From: DASQYE01 sp036389315
Lineage (GTDB): Bacteria > Acidobacteriota > Blastocatellia > Pyrinomonadales > Pyrinomonadaceae
Assembly: GCA_036389315.1 (NCBI GenBank)
Contig: DASVQF010000031.1
Span: 1 to 64,000 of the forward strand
Direction of reading: 5' to 3'
Length of the DNA: 64,000 nucleotides
Of this stretch, positions 1-15,783 are shown piece after piece. Every line of letters starts with the position of its first letter. Positions within the stretch are counted from its first letter, which is position 1. The position numbers and the translations under genes were made by a program. The notes below the pieces were generated by a model, which searched no databases, had not been told where the DNA came from, and saw only the letters and a list, made by a program, of their open reading frames with translations.

Positions 1-141
1 GAGATGGTGATGCCTGGGGATAATGTGGCGATGGAGATCGAGTTGATTGCGCCGATTGCGATGGAGAAGGGGTTGAGGTTTGCGATCAGGGAAGGCGGGC
101 GGACGGTGGGAGCGGGTACGGTCTCCGAAGTCATTGAATAG
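1..141 (+). CDS. tuf: Elongation factor Tu, C-terminal fragment (partial)
   Basis: An open frame runs from base 1 to a TAG at 139-141 and encodes the last 46 residues of EF-Tu domain III, recognisable from MVMPGDN, the ELI.PIA strand and the FAIREGGRTVGAG motif near the C-terminus. EF-Tu is the GTPase that delivers aminoacyl-tRNA to the ribosome. The start lies before the window. Position just before rpmG, tRNA-Trp, secE and nusG matches the common bacterial tufB-secE-nusG arrangement, so the assignment is firm although only the tail is visible. Confidence 0.97.
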   Translation, partial: EMVMPGDNVAMEIELIAPIAMEKGLRFAIREGGRTVGAGTVSEVIE

Positions 142-207
142 TCAAGGGGTGAAGCGACCTTGCTCCCATCGCTTCGGAGGATTCTTTTGGGTTTGAAAAG
201 GTGAGTC

Positions 208-360
208 ATGCCGCGCGATAATATTGTGCTTCAATGCACGGAATGTAAGAGTCGTAATTACGCGACGACGAAGAATAAAAAGACTACGCCGGAGCGTCTT
301 GAGTTTCGGAAGTTCTGCCGCCGTTGCCGCAAGCATACGGGCCACAAGGAAACGAAGTAA
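208..360 (+). CDS. rpmG: 50S ribosomal protein L33
   Basis: This 50-residue basic protein starts MPRDNIVLQ and contains two CxxC pairs (CTEC near residue 10 and CRRC near residue 38), so it is the zinc-binding (C+) form of L33. It ends KHTGHKETK, the usual L33 tail. The ATG at 208 follows a GAAAAGGTGAG stretch that can serve as ribosome binding site. L33 is a small protein of the large ribosomal subunit near the E site. It lies between tuf and tRNA-Trp, as in many bacteria. Confidence 0.96.
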   Translation: MPRDNIVLQCTECKSRNYATTKNKKTTPERLEFRKFCRRCRKHTGHKETK

Positions 361-451
361 GGGCGCAGGACGAGGGAATAAATGCTTGAGTGAGAGCGTC
401 AACTGTATTAACCACTCGCTCATTTATCCCGCATCCTTCGTCCCTTCTTGA

Positions 452-524
452 AGGGGTATAGTGTCAACGGTTAGCACGTCGGTCTCCAAAACCGAAAGTC
501 CGAGTTCGAATCTTGGTACCCCTG
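452..524 (+). tRNA. trnW: tRNA-Trp (CCA anticodon)
   Basis: The cloverleaf can be drawn by eye. The acceptor stem AGGGGTA (452-458) pairs perfectly with TACCCCT (517-523). The anticodon stem TCGGT/ACCGA encloses loop CTCCAAA with anticodon CCA. The T arm CCGAG-TTCGAAT-CTTGG is intact and the discriminator base is G, as expected for tryptophan. CCA is not encoded. The position between rpmG and secE is a conserved location for trnW. Confidence 0.97.
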
Positions 525-604
525 AACCCGTTCGATAGACGACGCAAGCAAAACCTGGTTCTGACAACTCTAAGGCTCGCGTAAAGAGAGAAGGAAGTGG
601 TCGG

Positions 605-1009
605 GTGTCGAAGAAAGCCGACAGGATAAGGGAAAGCAAAGACGACTCGGTGGAGATGCCGGAGCCGCCGCCTGCGCGCGTCAGCTCCGACGATGTGCCG
701 CCGGGCGCTCCGCCGCCGCGAGCGGCGCGCTTTGGCGAGGGCGGGGAAGGCGGAGGCGGGCGGCGCGAGCGCGGAGTCTCGGGCCCGCGCGCGGGCTTCA
801 TCGCCCGTACGTCGCAATTCCTGCGCGATGTGCGCGCCGAGATGAAGCGCGTCTCCTGGCCGACGGCCAACGAGGTGAAGAATACGACGATCATTACCCT
901 GATCGCCGTCATCTTCTTCGGCGTCTACCTGTTCACCGTCGATCAAGGGTTGGCGTATCTGATTACGCAGTTGACGCGCCTGGTCGAATGGCTCGCCGGA
1001 GCCCTTTAA
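605..1009 (+). CDS. secE: Protein translocase subunit SecE
   Basis: SecE is the small clamp subunit of the SecYEG channel in the inner membrane. The 134-residue product has a long, charged, Pro/Gly/Arg-rich N-terminal extension (about residues 1-65) followed by the SecE core: an amphipathic segment FLRDVRAEMKRVSWPT and one transmembrane helix, NTTIITLIAVIFFGVYLFTV. The start is GTG at 605 behind AGAGAGAAGGAAG. Most SecE proteins of this single-helix type are 60-80 residues, so the extension is longer than usual. It sits between tRNA-Trp and nusG, with a 21-bp gap to nusG. Confidence 0.94.
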   Translation: MSKKADRIRESKDDSVEMPEPPPARVSSDDVPPGAPPPRAARFGEGGEGGGGRRERGVSGPRAGFIARTSQFLRDVRAEMKRVSWPTANEVKNTTIITLIAVIFFGVYLFTVDQGLAYLITQLTRLVEWLAGAL

Positions 1010-1030
1010 GAGAGAGACAGGATTTTTCTG

Positions 1031-1591
<561 letters not shown>

Positions 1592-1608
1592 GTAGTTATT
1601 TAAAAGTT

Positions 1609-2034
1609 ATGGCTAAGAAGATTACAGGTTATATCAAGCTGCAAGTTCCGGCGGGCAAGGCCAATCCGGCCCCGCCCATCGGCCCCGCGCTCGGCCAGCA
1701 CGGCGTCAACATCATGGAGTTCTGCAAGGCTTTTAATGCCAAGACCGCGCAGATGGATCCCGACCTGAAGATTCCGGTCGTGATTACGGTCTTTGCCGAC
1801 CGCTCCTTCACTTTTGAGACCAAGACGCCCCCGGCCGCCGATCTCTTGAAGAAGGCTTCGGGAGTGGCCAAAGGCTCCGGACGCCCGAACCGCGAAAAGG
1901 TCGGTACTATCTCGCGCGCCAAGATCGAAGAGATCGCCCGCACCAAGATGCCCGACTTGAACACCACGAACCTTGAGAGCGCCATCAAGACCATCGAAGG
2001 CACGGCGCGCAACATGGGATTGACAATCGAATAA
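1609..2034 (+). CDS. rplK: 50S ribosomal protein L11
   Basis: At 141 residues this is standard length. The N-terminal domain shows KLQVPAGKANPAPPIGPALG and GVNIMEFCKAFN, the L11 signature, and the C-terminal RNA-binding domain carries GTISRAKIEEIA and GTARNMGL. L11 forms the base of the GTPase-associated stalk on 23S rRNA and is needed for RelA activation. It is followed by rplA in the usual L11 operon order. Confidence 0.98.
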   Translation: MAKKITGYIKLQVPAGKANPAPPIGPALGQHGVNIMEFCKAFNAKTAQMDPDLKIPVVITVFADRSFTFETKTPPAADLLKKASGVAKGSGRPNREKVGTISRAKIEEIARTKMPDLNTTNLESAIKTIEGTARNMGLTIE

Positions 2035-2103
2035 GCATCCGATTTTGAGAGGGAGAAGCTGATTTTAAGGCGGCTTCGCTTGCACCTCGGAGGTTTTGAT
2101 TTA

Positions 2104-2799
2104 ATGAGAAAGCACGGGAAGAAGTACCGTGCGGCTTTGGAGAAGATCGAGGCCGGACGGAAATACACTCTGGAAGAAGGCGTCGCGAAGGTCAAAGAGA
2201 TAGCCTTCGCGAAATTTGACGAGACGGTCGAGCTGACCATGTGGCTCGGCGTAGACCCTCGCAAGGCCGATCAATTAGTGCGCGGCACTGTCGTTCTGCC
2301 GCATGGGCTCGGAAGGTCTAAGACGGTGCTGGTCATCGCCCAGGGCGATAAGCAGCGCGAGGCGCAGGAAGCGGGGGCGGATTTTGTCGGCGGCGACGAT
2401 GTCGTGGACAGAATCAAGGGCGGATGGCTTGAGTTCGACGCCGTCATCGCCACCCCGGACATGATGCGCTCGGTCGGACAACTCGGAAAAATTCTAGGGC
2501 CCCGTGGCCTGATGCCCAACCCCAAGACCGGCACAGTCACTTTCGATGTCCGCACGGCCGTCCAGGAGACGAAAGCCGGTAAGGTCGAGTATCGCGTGGA
2601 CAAGACAGGCGTCATACACGTCCCCGTCGGTAAAGCCTCTTTTGATTCGCAGAAGATTCAGGAGAACGCGCGCGTGCTGTTGGACGCTGTGGTCAAGGCC
2701 AAGCCGACCACGGCCAAGGGCAAGTACGTCAAGAAGGTCAATCTGGCGGCGACCATGAGCCCCGGAGTGCTGCTGGACGAGACGGCCTACGCCAGATAA
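2104..2799 (+). CDS. rplA: 50S ribosomal protein L1
   Basis: The 231-residue protein starts MRKHGKKYRAALE, matching the usual L1 start. An upstream in-frame TTG at 2080 would add eight residues, but the ATG at 2104 sits behind CTCGGAGG and is preferred. Internal motifs include PRGLMPNPKTGTV and the RNA-contacting strands. L1 binds 23S rRNA at the mobile L1 stalk and, in other bacteria, represses its own L11-L1 mRNA; whether it does so here cannot be seen. The gene ends 20 bp before rplJ. Confidence 0.97.
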   Translation: MRKHGKKYRAALEKIEAGRKYTLEEGVAKVKEIAFAKFDETVELTMWLGVDPRKADQLVRGTVVLPHGLGRSKTVLVIAQGDKQREAQEAGADFVGGDDVVDRIKGGWLEFDAVIATPDMMRSVGQLGKILGPRGLMPNPKTGTVTFDVRTAVQETKAGKVEYRVDKTGVIHVPVGKASFDSQKIQENARVLLDAVVKAKPTTAKGKYVKKVNLAATMSPGVLLDETAYAR

Positions 2800-2819
2800 A
2801 GGAGTGAGGAGCTTTAGGC

Positions 2820-3362
2820 ATGAAAACGAAGGCACAGAAACAGCAGGACTTGAACGCCCTCGCGGAGCAGTTCCAGCGCGCCACGGCCGCGATGCTCGTC
2901 GGCTTCAACAAGCTGACGGTGGCTAAGGATCAGGAGTTGCGCAACCAGTTGAGAGAAGCCGGCGTGCGCTACGAAGTCGTCAAGAACACCCTGGCGCGAA
3001 AGGCCGCCGAGGGGACGCCTTTCGAGCAGGCGGCAGAGCATTTCAAGGGCGTGACGGCCATCGCCACCAGCGAAGGCGACCCCGTCAACCTCTCGAAAGC
3101 GATCTCGAAGTTCACGAAAGCTAACCCGGATGTCTTTACTTTCAAGGTCGGCGTCGTCGAAGGCCGGGTCGTCGCGCTGCCGGACGTAGAGGCTATTGCG
3201 TCGCTACCGTCCAAGGAAGAACTGATCTCGAAGGTCATGTTCCTGATTAATTGCCAGGCGCAGCGCCTCGTCACGGTGCTCTCGGCCGTGCCGCGCAACC
3301 TGGCCATTGTCGTCAAGCAGATCGGCGAGCAGAGAGGCGGCGGCACAGAGGCCGCTTCCTAG
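2820..3362 (+). CDS. rplJ: 50S ribosomal protein L10
   Basis: L10 is the stalk protein that anchors L7/L12 dimers. The 180-residue product begins MKTKAQKQQDLNALAEQFQRA and includes the conserved LRNQLREAGVRYEVVKNTLARKA segment that contacts rRNA. The C-terminal helix that carries L12 dimers is present (QAQRLVTVLSAVPRNLAIVVKQI). Length is in the usual range. A 231-bp gap separates it from rplL and contains a strong hairpin. Confidence 0.97.
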   Translation: MKTKAQKQQDLNALAEQFQRATAAMLVGFNKLTVAKDQELRNQLREAGVRYEVVKNTLARKAAEGTPFEQAAEHFKGVTAIATSEGDPVNLSKAISKFTKANPDVFTFKVGVVEGRVVALPDVEAIASLPSKEELISKVMFLINCQAQRLVTVLSAVPRNLAIVVKQIGEQRGGGTEAAS

Positions 3363-3375
3363 AATCTTTGAAATT

Positions 3376-3403
3376 TGAAATCTCGGATTTTCCCGAGATT
3401 TCA
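3376..3403 (+). promoter_or_regulatory. Hairpin in the rplJ-rplL spacer (possible processing or attenuation site)
   Basis: Thirteen bases after the rplJ stop, GAAATCTCGG at 3377-3386 pairs perfectly with CCGAGATTTC at 3393-3402 around a 6-base loop, and one more T-A pair extends it to 11 bp. No run of T follows, so it is not a normal terminator. The remaining spacer to 3593 shows no gene. Because L12 is needed in several copies per L10, a site that changes mRNA processing or rplL translation here would make sense, but that is inference. Confidence 0.5.
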
Positions 3404-3593
3404 CCGTACAGTCAGTGGGCCGGACGCGGAAAAACGAGCGGGGCGAGCGTGTCAGATCGTCCTTTTCGGCTCGGACGCAACTCGAAAGCTTTGCGATGCA
3501 ACAAAGTAAGGGTCGCGTCCCGTGGGTTCTCCTGCTGCTAAACCTGAAAACAGAGCACACTAGAACCCTTTTGAGGAGGATGGAACAGCAATC

Positions 3594-3986
3594 ATGGCAG
3601 CAACACGTGAAGATGTGATCGAATATTTGAAGGGCATGACCCTTCTCGAAGCCTCGCAGCTCGTCAAAGAGCTGGAGGAGACCTTTGGCGTCTCGGCGGC
3701 GGCGGCAGCCGTGGCCGCTGCTCCGGCTGCGGGCGCGGCCGGCGGCGCAGAAGCGGCCGCTCCGGCCGAAGAGAAGACCGAGTTTGACGTGATCCTGCAA
3801 GCCGCAGGCGGCAACAAGATCAACGTCATCAAGGTCGTGCGCGAAGTCACGGCCCTCGGCCTGAAGGAAGCCAAAGACCTGGTTGAAGCCGCTCCGAAGG
3901 CCGTCAAGGAAGGCGTGTCCAAGGAAGAGGCCGAGACGATTCGCCAGAAGCTCGCCGATGCGGGCGCGACCGTCGAAGTGAAATAA
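3594..3986 (+). CDS. rplL: 50S ribosomal protein L7/L12
   Basis: The 130-residue protein has the three-part layout of L12: an N-terminal dimerisation helix pair (VIEYLKGMTLLEASQLVKELEE), an Ala/Gly/Pro-rich hinge (about residues 38-60), and the C-terminal factor-binding domain with KTEFDVIL, NKINVIKVVRE, LGLKEAKDLVEAAPK and EAETIRQKLADAGA. It recruits the translational GTPases. The start follows GAGGAGG. A palindromic repeat begins immediately after the stop codon. Confidence 0.98.
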   Translation: MAATREDVIEYLKGMTLLEASQLVKELEETFGVSAAAAAVAAAPAAGAAGGAEAAAPAEEKTEFDVILQAAGGNKINVIKVVREVTALGLKEAKDLVEAAPKAVKEGVSKEEAETIRQKLADAGATVEVK

Positions 3987-3987
3987 G

Positions 3988-4070
3988 ACAGTGATAAGTG
4001 ACGAGTGGCAAGTGACAAGTTAAAAGCTTGTCCTTCAGCTTGCCACTCGTCACCTGTCACTCGTCACTGT
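3988..4070. repeat. Intergenic low-complexity palindrome, GTGACGAG type (copy 1)
   Basis: Starting one base after the rplL stop, a left arm built from short GTGAC/GAGTG units (3988-4012) pairs imperfectly with a right arm of GTCAC/CTCGT units (4039-4070). Inside is a smaller hairpin, GACAAG/CTTGTC. The right arm is longer by about one unit. The same type recurs at 29350-29428, and different sequence types with the same layout occur at other junctions in this window. Confidence 0.8.
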
Positions 4071-4080
4071 TTTAATTGGC

Positions 4081-4109
4081 TTGACACCTTAATCGTTCGC
4101 GGTTAAAAG
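4081..4109 (+). promoter_or_regulatory. Predicted sigma70-type promoter for rpoBC
   Basis: A perfect -35 hexamer TTGACA (4081-4086) is followed after 17 bases by TAAAAG (4104-4109), a 4/6 match to the -10 consensus. It lies 246 bp before the rpoB ATG and after the rplL palindrome, so it would allow rpoBC transcription separate from rplKAJL. This is a prediction from hexamer match and spacing only. Confidence 0.5.
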
Positions 4110-4170
4110 TAGGGGAGTATTGAGAGGCGCTGGCGTTACTCCCAAAAAAGATTGAAGATTAAGTCGAGCT

Positions 4171-4214
4171 GCTTTTGGTTCAAAAGCGGTCGGGGCTTTT
4201 TACGCTCCGACCGC
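4171..4214 (+). promoter_or_regulatory. Two adjacent hairpins in the rpoBC leader (possible attenuator)
   Basis: GCTTTTG-GTT-CAAAAGC (4171-4187) forms a 7-bp hairpin. It overlaps by two bases a second stem, GCGGTCGGGGC (4186-4196) with GCTCCGACCGC (4204-4214), 11 bp with one G-U pair and loop TTTTTAC. Formation of one end of each stem is mutually exclusive. No T-run follows the second stem. An attenuator between rplL and rpoB is known in enterobacteria; here the function is only inferred. Confidence 0.4.
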
Positions 4215-4232
4215 CCTTTGGCGTCTCTACAC

Positions 4233-4334
4233 ATTTTAGATTTTGGATTTTAGATCAAACGATTTTAGATTCTGGATTATTCCTCAGCCAGGCCGGGGCG
4301 GCCTCAATCCAAAATCCAAAATCTAAAATCCAAA
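4233..4334. repeat. Intergenic low-complexity palindrome, TTTTAGATTTTGG type
   Basis: The left arm (4233-4278) is made of TTTTAGAT and TTTGGAT units, and the right arm (4306-4334) is their reverse complement, ATCCAAAATCTAAAATCC. The centre is GC-rich (CAGGCCGGGGCGGCC). It ends about 20 bp before the rpoB ATG and only the SD-like AGAGGA lies between. With 3988-4070 it fills much of the 368-bp rplL-rpoB spacer. Confidence 0.8.
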
Positions 4335-4354
4335 GTTCTTAGAGGAATCACCCA

Positions 4355-8818
<4,464 letters not shown>

Positions 8819-8890
8819 AAACGGGGGCCAGGCGGCGGGGCCGGTAATAGATCAAAGCGGCCCACTGCCCCGACCCCAGGAGGTTTAAAG

Positions 8891-13099
<4,209 letters not shown>

Positions 13100-13168
13100 A
13101 ACCTCCGGGGCCCTATAACTGAACCATCGCGGGTGCTGTTTCACCAAAATAAGCATCTGCACAAGCCG

Positions 13169-13209
13169 AGACCGGCGGAGGCCAATGACAAAGCCTCCGC
13201 CGGTCTTTT
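13169..13209 (+). terminator. Rho-independent terminator of the rpoBC operon
   Basis: AGACCGGCGGAGGC (13169-13182) pairs perfectly with GCCTCCGCCGGTCT (13193-13206), giving a 14-bp stem around a 10-base loop, followed by a run of T up to 13209. It lies 70 bp after the rpoC stop. Confidence 0.95.
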
Positions 13210-13258
13210 CCCGTCCCGATTCTCTGGTGTAAGCTTTCATCCTCTAAGGAGGGCAGGG

Positions 13259-13864
13259 ATGTTAAAGCTACATAAGCCGCCGCCGACGCCGCTGGATCAT
13301 TTCAGCAAAGCTTTGGGTGAAATCGCGCTGGTTAACATCATCGCCAAGGATTTAAAGAGACATGATGTGATTAAGGCCGACAAAAAAATAGGCTATCTAT
13401 ACAGAAGCTACATCGTCTACTTAGTCGCGGTCTGGCAAACGTTCCTGATCGAGCTTGCCAGGGCATCCCTTGAGGCGCTCATAGCCAAAGATGCCAACTC
13501 CATACTCCACGAACAGCTTCGCTCGAACCTTGAGCGACAGATCAAAAATCATTTCAAATCACCGGACACGCAGAATATTGACGCGCTCGTCGAATTCGTG
13601 ACCGGAATAAAGAAAATATCAAACAGGTGGGAGTGGAAGGGTATATCGAATGAAATCGTAAAACAAAGACACGCCGAGCTGCTGAAGCTCAGAAACGAGA
13701 TCGCTCATACGGCATATAGCAATCAGGATTTGTCTGTGGATACCAATTACGACTACATGAAGTTCCTGTTCAATATAGGCTGCATTCTCAACAACGTCAT
13801 AGGCGAGTATATAAAAAGAGAGACGGGCAAAGAGGAGTTCCTACGTAGAGAGCTGAAGTACTGA
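13259..13864 (+). CDS. HEPN-domain protein, putative RNase (RiboL-PSP-HEPN-like)
   Basis: The 201-residue, all-helical-looking cytoplasmic protein carries R145-N-E-I-A-H150, the R-x4-H motif of catalytic HEPN RNases, inside an amphipathic helix (HAELLKLRNEIAHTAYS). HEPN proteins act as toxins, abortive-infection effectors or RNA-processing enzymes. The ATG at 13259 follows AAGGAGGGCAGGG; the longer reading frame upstream runs through the rpoBC terminator and was rejected. No MNT nucleotidyltransferase or other antitoxin lies beside it, so it may act alone or belong to the RiboL-PSP group. Family assignment rests on the motif and overall pattern. Confidence 0.65.
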   Translation: MLKLHKPPPTPLDHFSKALGEIALVNIIAKDLKRHDVIKADKKIGYLYRSYIVYLVAVWQTFLIELARASLEALIAKDANSILHEQLRSNLERQIKNHFKSPDTQNIDALVEFVTGIKKISNRWEWKGISNEIVKQRHAELLKLRNEIAHTAYSNQDLSVDTNYDYMKFLFNIGCILNNVIGEYIKRETGKEEFLRRELKY

Positions 13865-13898
13865 GCCCTCGATGATTAGGGCTTGAAAGGAGAACCTG

Positions 13899-14414
13899 AT
13901 GTTCGGAAAATCGTGGCTTGTGATCTTGTTGCTCGGAGCAGGATTTGCGCTTGGTCTTTTGATGAACCGTGCGTCTCCCCTTCAATCCGCGCGTGCTCAA
14001 GAGACGGCGAACGCTGAGCAGACGGACAGGCTTCTTATTCAGGGACAGGGAAGGGCCATCTCGACGCTAAGGCCGCCCGGAGAGCAGTTCACTCTAATCG
14101 AAGCGCACGCCCCTCGAACCTCTTTCAAGACAGTCCCGCAGGGAAAGAAATTTGTTCTCACAGACGCTATGTATATCGCGCAGGGCAGCGTCCGGCAGCC
14201 CGTCACAGTCAACATTGCCGACGCCATGCCGGGTATTCAGAAACAATCAATTCTCTTTCAGGTCAGAATCTCGCCGGGCGAGTCCGACCAGGTACATCTT
14301 TGCTCAGGCTATATCATACCTTCGGGGCACGCGCTCGTGGCCTACACGAACGCAGGATTGGAGCCGGAGCAATACGTTAGCATTTCCGTCACGGGCTATC
14401 TGGCGGATGAGTAA
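13899..14414 (+). CDS. Secreted or membrane-anchored protein of unknown function
   Basis: The 171-residue product has an N-terminal hydrophobic segment (about residues 6-22, LVILLLGAGFALGLLM) followed by a small polar stretch ending SARAQE, so it is exported by a signal peptide or anchor. The rest is predicted beta-rich without cysteine pairs, with one Cys near the C-terminus. The ATG at 13899 follows AAAGGAGAA. I do not recognise the family. It is 34 bp after the HEPN gene and may share its transcript. Confidence 0.75.
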   Translation: MFGKSWLVILLLGAGFALGLLMNRASPLQSARAQETANAEQTDRLLIQGQGRAISTLRPPGEQFTLIEAHAPRTSFKTVPQGKKFVLTDAMYIAQGSVRQPVTVNIADAMPGIQKQSILFQVRISPGESDQVHLCSGYIIPSGHALVAYTNAGLEPEQYVSISVTGYLADE

Positions 14415-14568
14415 ATTCGCGAGGGTAGCATTACTCTGAAGGCGCAGGCTGACAACGCATCCAGCCCGGCTGCGCGAGAGCACTTGTCCGGCTGGTTGTT
14501 GTACTATACTGTCCCGAATGAGATAGAAGCCTTCTGCTCGAACATCTCTCTCAGGAGACTGCCTCCGG

Positions 14569-15017
14569 ATGACAACTCGCTCGCTTATCGCACAGATAGT
14601 TCTGTGGCTCTTCATTTTCTCTTCCAGCATTCAGATGGGCGGCGCTGTTTACGAGACCTTTGTGATTACGCATTTGTGGGCCGGTTCGCCTCCTCAATCC
14701 GTCACCGGATGGAATCCCGTGGCGCAATACGCGATTGAGCCTGTGCGGTTCTGGGGGCGCGCATCGCCTCTTTATGGGCTGATGAGCTGGCTGTTTTGAT
14801 TGCGGCCTGGTTCATGCCGAAGCCTGGCCGCAAGTGGGCCCTCCTGGATGCAGCCTGCGCCCTGGTTGCCATCCTTCAGAAGATAGTCGCGCTCATCGGC
14901 GAGTATGAGGAGCTGCGGGAGAAGCGCCGCCGGTTGCCGGAGGGGAGTTATGATAAAGATTTGCGTGATAACGGTGGCAAATTGCACCGGGTTCTATCTT
15001 CGCAGCCTTTCCTCTGA
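14569..15017 (+). pseudogene. Frameshifted small membrane protein gene (DUF1772-like)
   Basis: The first frame (14569-14799) encodes a transmembrane start and the conserved-looking stretch GGAVYETFVITHLWAGSPP..SVTGWNPVAQYAIEPVRFWGRASPLYGL, then stops at TGA 14797. The expected next helix, LIAAWFMPKPGRKWALLDAACALV, continues in the +1-shifted frame from 14796 and runs to 15017, but its last 45 residues look unlike a membrane protein. I read this as one gene disrupted by a frameshift and partly decayed at the 3' end. Two overlapping short genes are possible but less likely. A -10-like TATACT lies near 14506. Confidence 0.55.
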
Positions 15018-15048
15018 CGCGTCTAACAACTTATTAGACCCTACCTCT

Positions 15049-15077
15049 TTGACATATTGATGCTAAAGAGATAACTT
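15049..15077 (+). promoter_or_regulatory. Predicted promoter of the AP2-domain gene
   Basis: Perfect -35 TTGACA (15049-15054), a 17-base spacer, then TAACTT (15072-15077) precede the AP2-like gene by about 50 bp. Prediction by consensus match only. Confidence 0.5.
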
Positions 15078-15110
15078 CTATACATACTCACAATTTTAAT
15101 ACTGAAGGAG

Positions 15111-15125
15111 AGTTCTTTAAGAACT
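15111..15125 (+). promoter_or_regulatory. 15-bp palindrome between SD and start of the AP2-domain gene
   Basis: AGTTCTT-T-AAGAACT is a 7+1+7 palindrome lying exactly between the AAGGAG ribosome binding site and the ATG at 15127. As DNA it could be an operator; as RNA its short stem could mask the start. Either would suit autoregulation, which is inference. Confidence 0.4.
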
Positions 15126-15126
15126 T

Positions 15127-15627
15127 ATGGCGAAGAGTGGACATAAGGGCATCAGCCGAATTGATTGCCCTGAGAGAAAGACAGTCGGTTGGTACGTGAG
15201 GGTCAGATTAAAGAAAGTCACGAAGTCAAAATTCATCAGCGACAATGCTCATGGCGGCAAGGAGGCGGCCCTTGAGAAGGCCATTGAGTGCCGCAATCAG
15301 CTAGAGCAAGAGCTAGGCAAACCGAGAACGGATTGGGTGGTCGTGGGCAACAATCCGCGAAACAACAGCGGCGTAGTAGGCGTGCGCCGGGCGGTCAAGA
15401 AGTACAAGGGGAAGGACGGCAAAGTCTACCTGAACGAAGTCTATCAGGTATCCTGGCACGCCGGGAGAGAAAAGAAGGGGCAGACCTGCGTCTCGATTCG
15501 GAAATATGGGGAGATGGGAGCGTTCCGCAGGGCTTGCGCGATACGCCGTCAGAAAGAAGAAGAGATGTACGGGAAAGTCGTAGTGGGCAAGTGGGCCGAG
15601 TCGTTGGGTAAGGTCTGCGCCGCCTGA
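15127..15627 (+). CDS. Bacterial AP2/ERF-like DNA-binding protein (two AP2-type units)
   Basis: The 166-residue basic protein has two AP2-like units. Unit one (residues 5-68) reads GISRIDCPERKTVGWYVRVR...KSKFISDNAHGGKEAALEKAIECRNQL; unit two (about 74-150) reads NNSGVVGVRR...YQVSWHAG...SIRKYGEMGAFRRACAIRRQKE. The pattern of G-I/V-x-R, W-x-V, F-S/D, GG/GE and A-x-x-x-A-x-x-x-R matches bacterial AP2 domains known from homing endonucleases and small phage-like proteins, but no nuclease domain is present. It may bind DNA as a regulator. A terminator that belongs to a repeated element follows. Confidence 0.75.
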   Translation: MAKSGHKGISRIDCPERKTVGWYVRVRLKKVTKSKFISDNAHGGKEAALEKAIECRNQLEQELGKPRTDWVVVGNNPRNNSGVVGVRRAVKKYKGKDGKVYLNEVYQVSWHAGREKKGQTCVSIRKYGEMGAFRRACAIRRQKEEEMYGKVVVGKWAESLGKVCAA

Positions 15628-15722
15628 CAACTCATGCGACACCAACGGTCACGGGAGCATTGCTTTCATAGTTCTCCTCTCCATTATGTTTGAAAGCTGT
15701 TCGCGCGGGGCGGGTTAAGCTG
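15617..15722 (+). repeat. Structured intergenic repeat, copy A
   Basis: From GCGCCGCCT.ACAACTCA through CTTTCATA and TTGAAAGCTGTTCGCGCGGGGCGGGTTAA this stretch matches 59781-59884 over about 105 bp with short indels, and its second half (15661-15722) also matches 17051-17112. The shared core is TTGAARRCTRYTCGCGCG. Copies A and B lie in the same orientation on either side of the parA cassette. Confidence 0.7.
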
Positions 15723-15743
15723 AGCCTTAGCCCGCCCGTTTTT
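15708..15743 (+). terminator. Rho-independent terminator after the AP2-domain gene
   Basis: GGGCGGGTTAAG (15708-15719) pairs with CTTAGCCCGCCC (15726-15737), 12 bp with one G-U pair and a 6-base loop, followed by GTTTTTCTTT. It overlaps the end of repeat copy A. Confidence 0.85.
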
Positions 15744-15783
15744 CTTTAGCGGTATTGCCGCCTGAGCGACGGATACCGCATGT

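Noticed and set aside
13133..13258. Longer start for the HEPN gene
   Set aside because: The extension reads through the rpoBC terminator hairpin, while ATG 13259 has a good SD.
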